Positions 62,628 to 64,000 of a DNA stretch of 64,000 bases are shown here, one piece after another. The notes below the pieces were generated by a model. It was not told where the DNA came from, made no database searches, and was given only the letters and a program-made list of their open reading frames with translations. Numbering within the stretch: the first letter of the stretch is position 1; every line of letters starts with the position of its first letter. Source of the DNA: an uncultured Algibacter sp. Lineage in GTDB: Bacteria > Bacteroidota > Bacteroidia > Flavobacteriales > Flavobacteriaceae. Position numbers and translations under genes: made by a program. Where the stretch lies: assembly GCA_937958265.1 (NCBI GenBank), contig CALGNX010000001.1, forward strand, positions 124,001-188,000, written 5' to 3'.

Positions 62628-64000
62628 TTATTTATTGGACAAAATTAACCTTTTAGTTAAATAATTAAACCTTAAATACAATAAAATTGAAGCCGTAGTT
62701 AAACCTGCAAGCAAACCTAACCAAATTCCAAAACTACCATACATAGTCTCTTTACCTAAAAACCAACTAATAGGAAAACCTACTAGCCAATAGGACACAA
62801 AAGTAAGTATTGTAGGTATTTTTACATCCTGTAAACCGCGTAAAGCCCCCAAAACTACAACTTGAATACTATCGCTTATTTGAAAAATAGCCGCCGCAAT
62901 TAATAATTTTGAAGCGATACTAACTACCTCCATATTATCCGTTAAATTTTCAGCATCGCTATAATCAACATATATCATTGGTAAATAATCGTGAAAAACA
63001 AAGAAAATTAAAGCAAAACCTGTAGCCAAGATAATACCCATTAAAAATAAAGATAGTGCTATTCTGCGTAGCTCAAAATAGGCTTTTAGCCCCTTTTGGT
63101 TCCCTACCCTAATCATAGCTGCAACGCTTAAACCCATTGCAACCATAAATGTCATGGAGCCTAAATTTAAGGCTATTTGATTTGCAGCTTGTGGGTTTTT
63201 ACCCAACAGACCACTAAGCCAAACAGCAGCTGTAAAAATAGCAACCTCAAAAAGCATTTGAAGTGCACTTGGTGTTCCTAGATTAATAATTTTTTTAAGC
63301 ATCTTGGAATCCAAAACAAAAATTTTAATTTTAGTAACAACTCTTTTCGATTTATCATTACGCTTTAGTAAAAACCACAAATACCAAACCATTATAAGTC
63401 TAGACACCAAAGTACCGTAAGCTGCACCAACAATTCCCAATTCAGGAAAACCAAATTTCCCAAAAATAAATACGTAATTTAAAACAACATTTATAACATT
63501 ACCTAAAAGTGTAGCATACATGGGCGCTTTAGTCATAGATAATCCATCACTAAATTGTTTAAACCCTTGAAACACGATAAGTGGAATTAACGATACGGCT
63601 ACAAAGTCTAAATACGGAAGGGCTAACTCAACAACCTCCTTAGGTTGTTTCATTAAAAACATTAAAGGTTTGGCAAAAAAAACCAACAAAAAAAGAAGTA
63701 GCCCCAAGACAGTACACAAAAACAAACCATGCTTAAAGGTAGATTTACCTAAAGCAAAATTTTTTGCCGCATCAGCTTCTGCAACTAAAGGCGTTATTGC
63801 TGTAGAAAACCCTATACCTAAAGACATGGCAATAAACATAAAACTATTGCCTAACGATACTGCTGCTAACTCTGCTGTGCCCAACTGGCCAACCATTATA
63901 TTATCTACAAAGCTAACAAAGGTATGCCCTAGCATACCTAACATAACAGGTGCAGAAAGTTTCCAGTTGTATTTAAATTCTTTTGTGTAATCGGCTAATT
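62628..64000 (-). CDS. MATE family efflux transporter, 5' end outside window
   Basis: A multidrug and toxic compound extrusion carrier; about 457 residues are visible and the frame stays open to the window edge (upstream residues read DYTKEFKYNWKLSAPVMLG), so the N-terminus is cut off. Twelve hydrophobic segments are visible in the usual two-bundle layout; the first repeat shows DNIMVGQLGTAELAAVSLGN near the start and GQLG-like spacing. It exports cationic compounds or drugs with Na+ or H+. First of a minus-strand group with the acidic protein and PAP2. Confidence 0.92.
   Translation of the reverse strand, partial: LADYTKEFKYNWKLSAPVMLGMLGHTFVSFVDNIMVGQLGTAELAAVSLGNSFMFIAMSLGIGFSTAITPLVAEADAAKNFALGKSTFKHGLFLCTVLGLLLFLLVFFAKPLMFLMKQPKEVVELALPYLDFVAVSLIPLIVFQGFKQFSDGLSMTKAPMYATLLGNVINVVLNYVFIFGKFGFPELGIVGAAYGTLVSRLIMVWYLWFLLKRNDKSKRVVTKIKIFVLDSKMLKKIINLGTPSALQMLFEVAIFTAAVWLSGLLGKNPQAANQIALNLGSMTFMVAMGLSVAAMIRVGNQKGLKAYFELRRIALSLFLMGIILATGFALIFFVFHDYLPMIYVDYSDAENLTDNMEVVSIASKLLIAAAIFQISDSIQVVVLGALRGLQDVKIPTILTFVSYWLVGFPISWFLGKETMYGSFGIWLGLLAGLTTASILLYLRFNYLTKRLILSNK

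Noticed and set aside
1-64000. tRNA, rRNA, CRISPR array, insertion sequence or prophage
   Set aside because: No TTCGA-arm-like cloverleaf, no regularly spaced direct repeats, and no transposase, integrase or phage structural gene could be found on either strand.

Overview
This is an AT-rich stretch of chromosome from a member of the Bacteroidota, almost certainly a marine-type Flavobacteriaceae. The evidence is: the Bacteroidota promoter element TAnnTTTG in front of many genes; a secreted protein with the C-terminal sorting domain of the type IX secretion system; a fused ResB-CcsA cytochrome c biogenesis protein; BON-LysM, DUF3822, DUF2520 and DUF2911 families; many short-lipobox lipoproteins; and an RNase P RNA of bacterial type A layout. 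No phage, insertion sequence, CRISPR array, tRNA or rRNA is visible. Most of the window is housekeeping DNA with unusually roomy intergenic regions.

Layout. 1-5162: end of a DUF3307 gene, FkbM methyltransferase, CcsBA fusion, group III truncated haemoglobin. 5460-11257: DUF2520 protein, KdsC-like phosphatase, UbiA prenyltransferase, Maf, lipoprotein, small MscS channel, CorA. 11583-14369: uvrA. 14939-19504: NAD(P)-binding protein, then a minus-strand group of acyltransferase, KdnB-like dehydrogenase, HAD phosphatase and KdsB, which reads as lipid A/Kdo sugar chemistry. 19985-24878: RecD-like helicase, divergent 245-aa protein/DUF3822/rsmD operon, rnpB, LysE-like exporter. 25277-31290: glyA, fumarylacetoacetase, lipoproteins, YtxJ. 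31737-38288: clpB, a deoC with an altered catalytic lysine, a GH11-xylanase-like secreted protein, a CAP lipoprotein. 38458-42953: pdxH and a pyrR-(unknown)-pyrB-STAS-rnz operon. 43604-51087: rpsA, BON-LysM, S1/P1 nuclease, lpdA, S41 protease. 51198-64000: smpB, methyltransferases, 3-hydroxyacyl-CoA dehydrogenase, YggS, an exonuclease/GIY-YIG protein, a voltage-gated K+ channel, miaA, and the start of a MATE transporter that runs off the edge.

The most striking non-genic signal is a dispersed repeat of about 90 bp, present eight times in both orientations and only between genes. Its ends are complementary and change together between copies (GCGTTA with TAACGC, or GCGCAA with TTGCGC), so a folded form is being preserved. 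Other points that deserve a look are: a tandem duplication behind the acyltransferase gene in which a 53-bp block stayed identical while the coding remnant decayed; two genes (exonuclease/GIY-YIG and UbiA) with ATC where the family has its start ATG; DeoC with Gln in place of the Schiff-base Lys; and a T9SS-exported GH11-like protein with both catalytic glutamates.

Gene calls rest on reading motifs and family resemblance by eye; no database search was possible.
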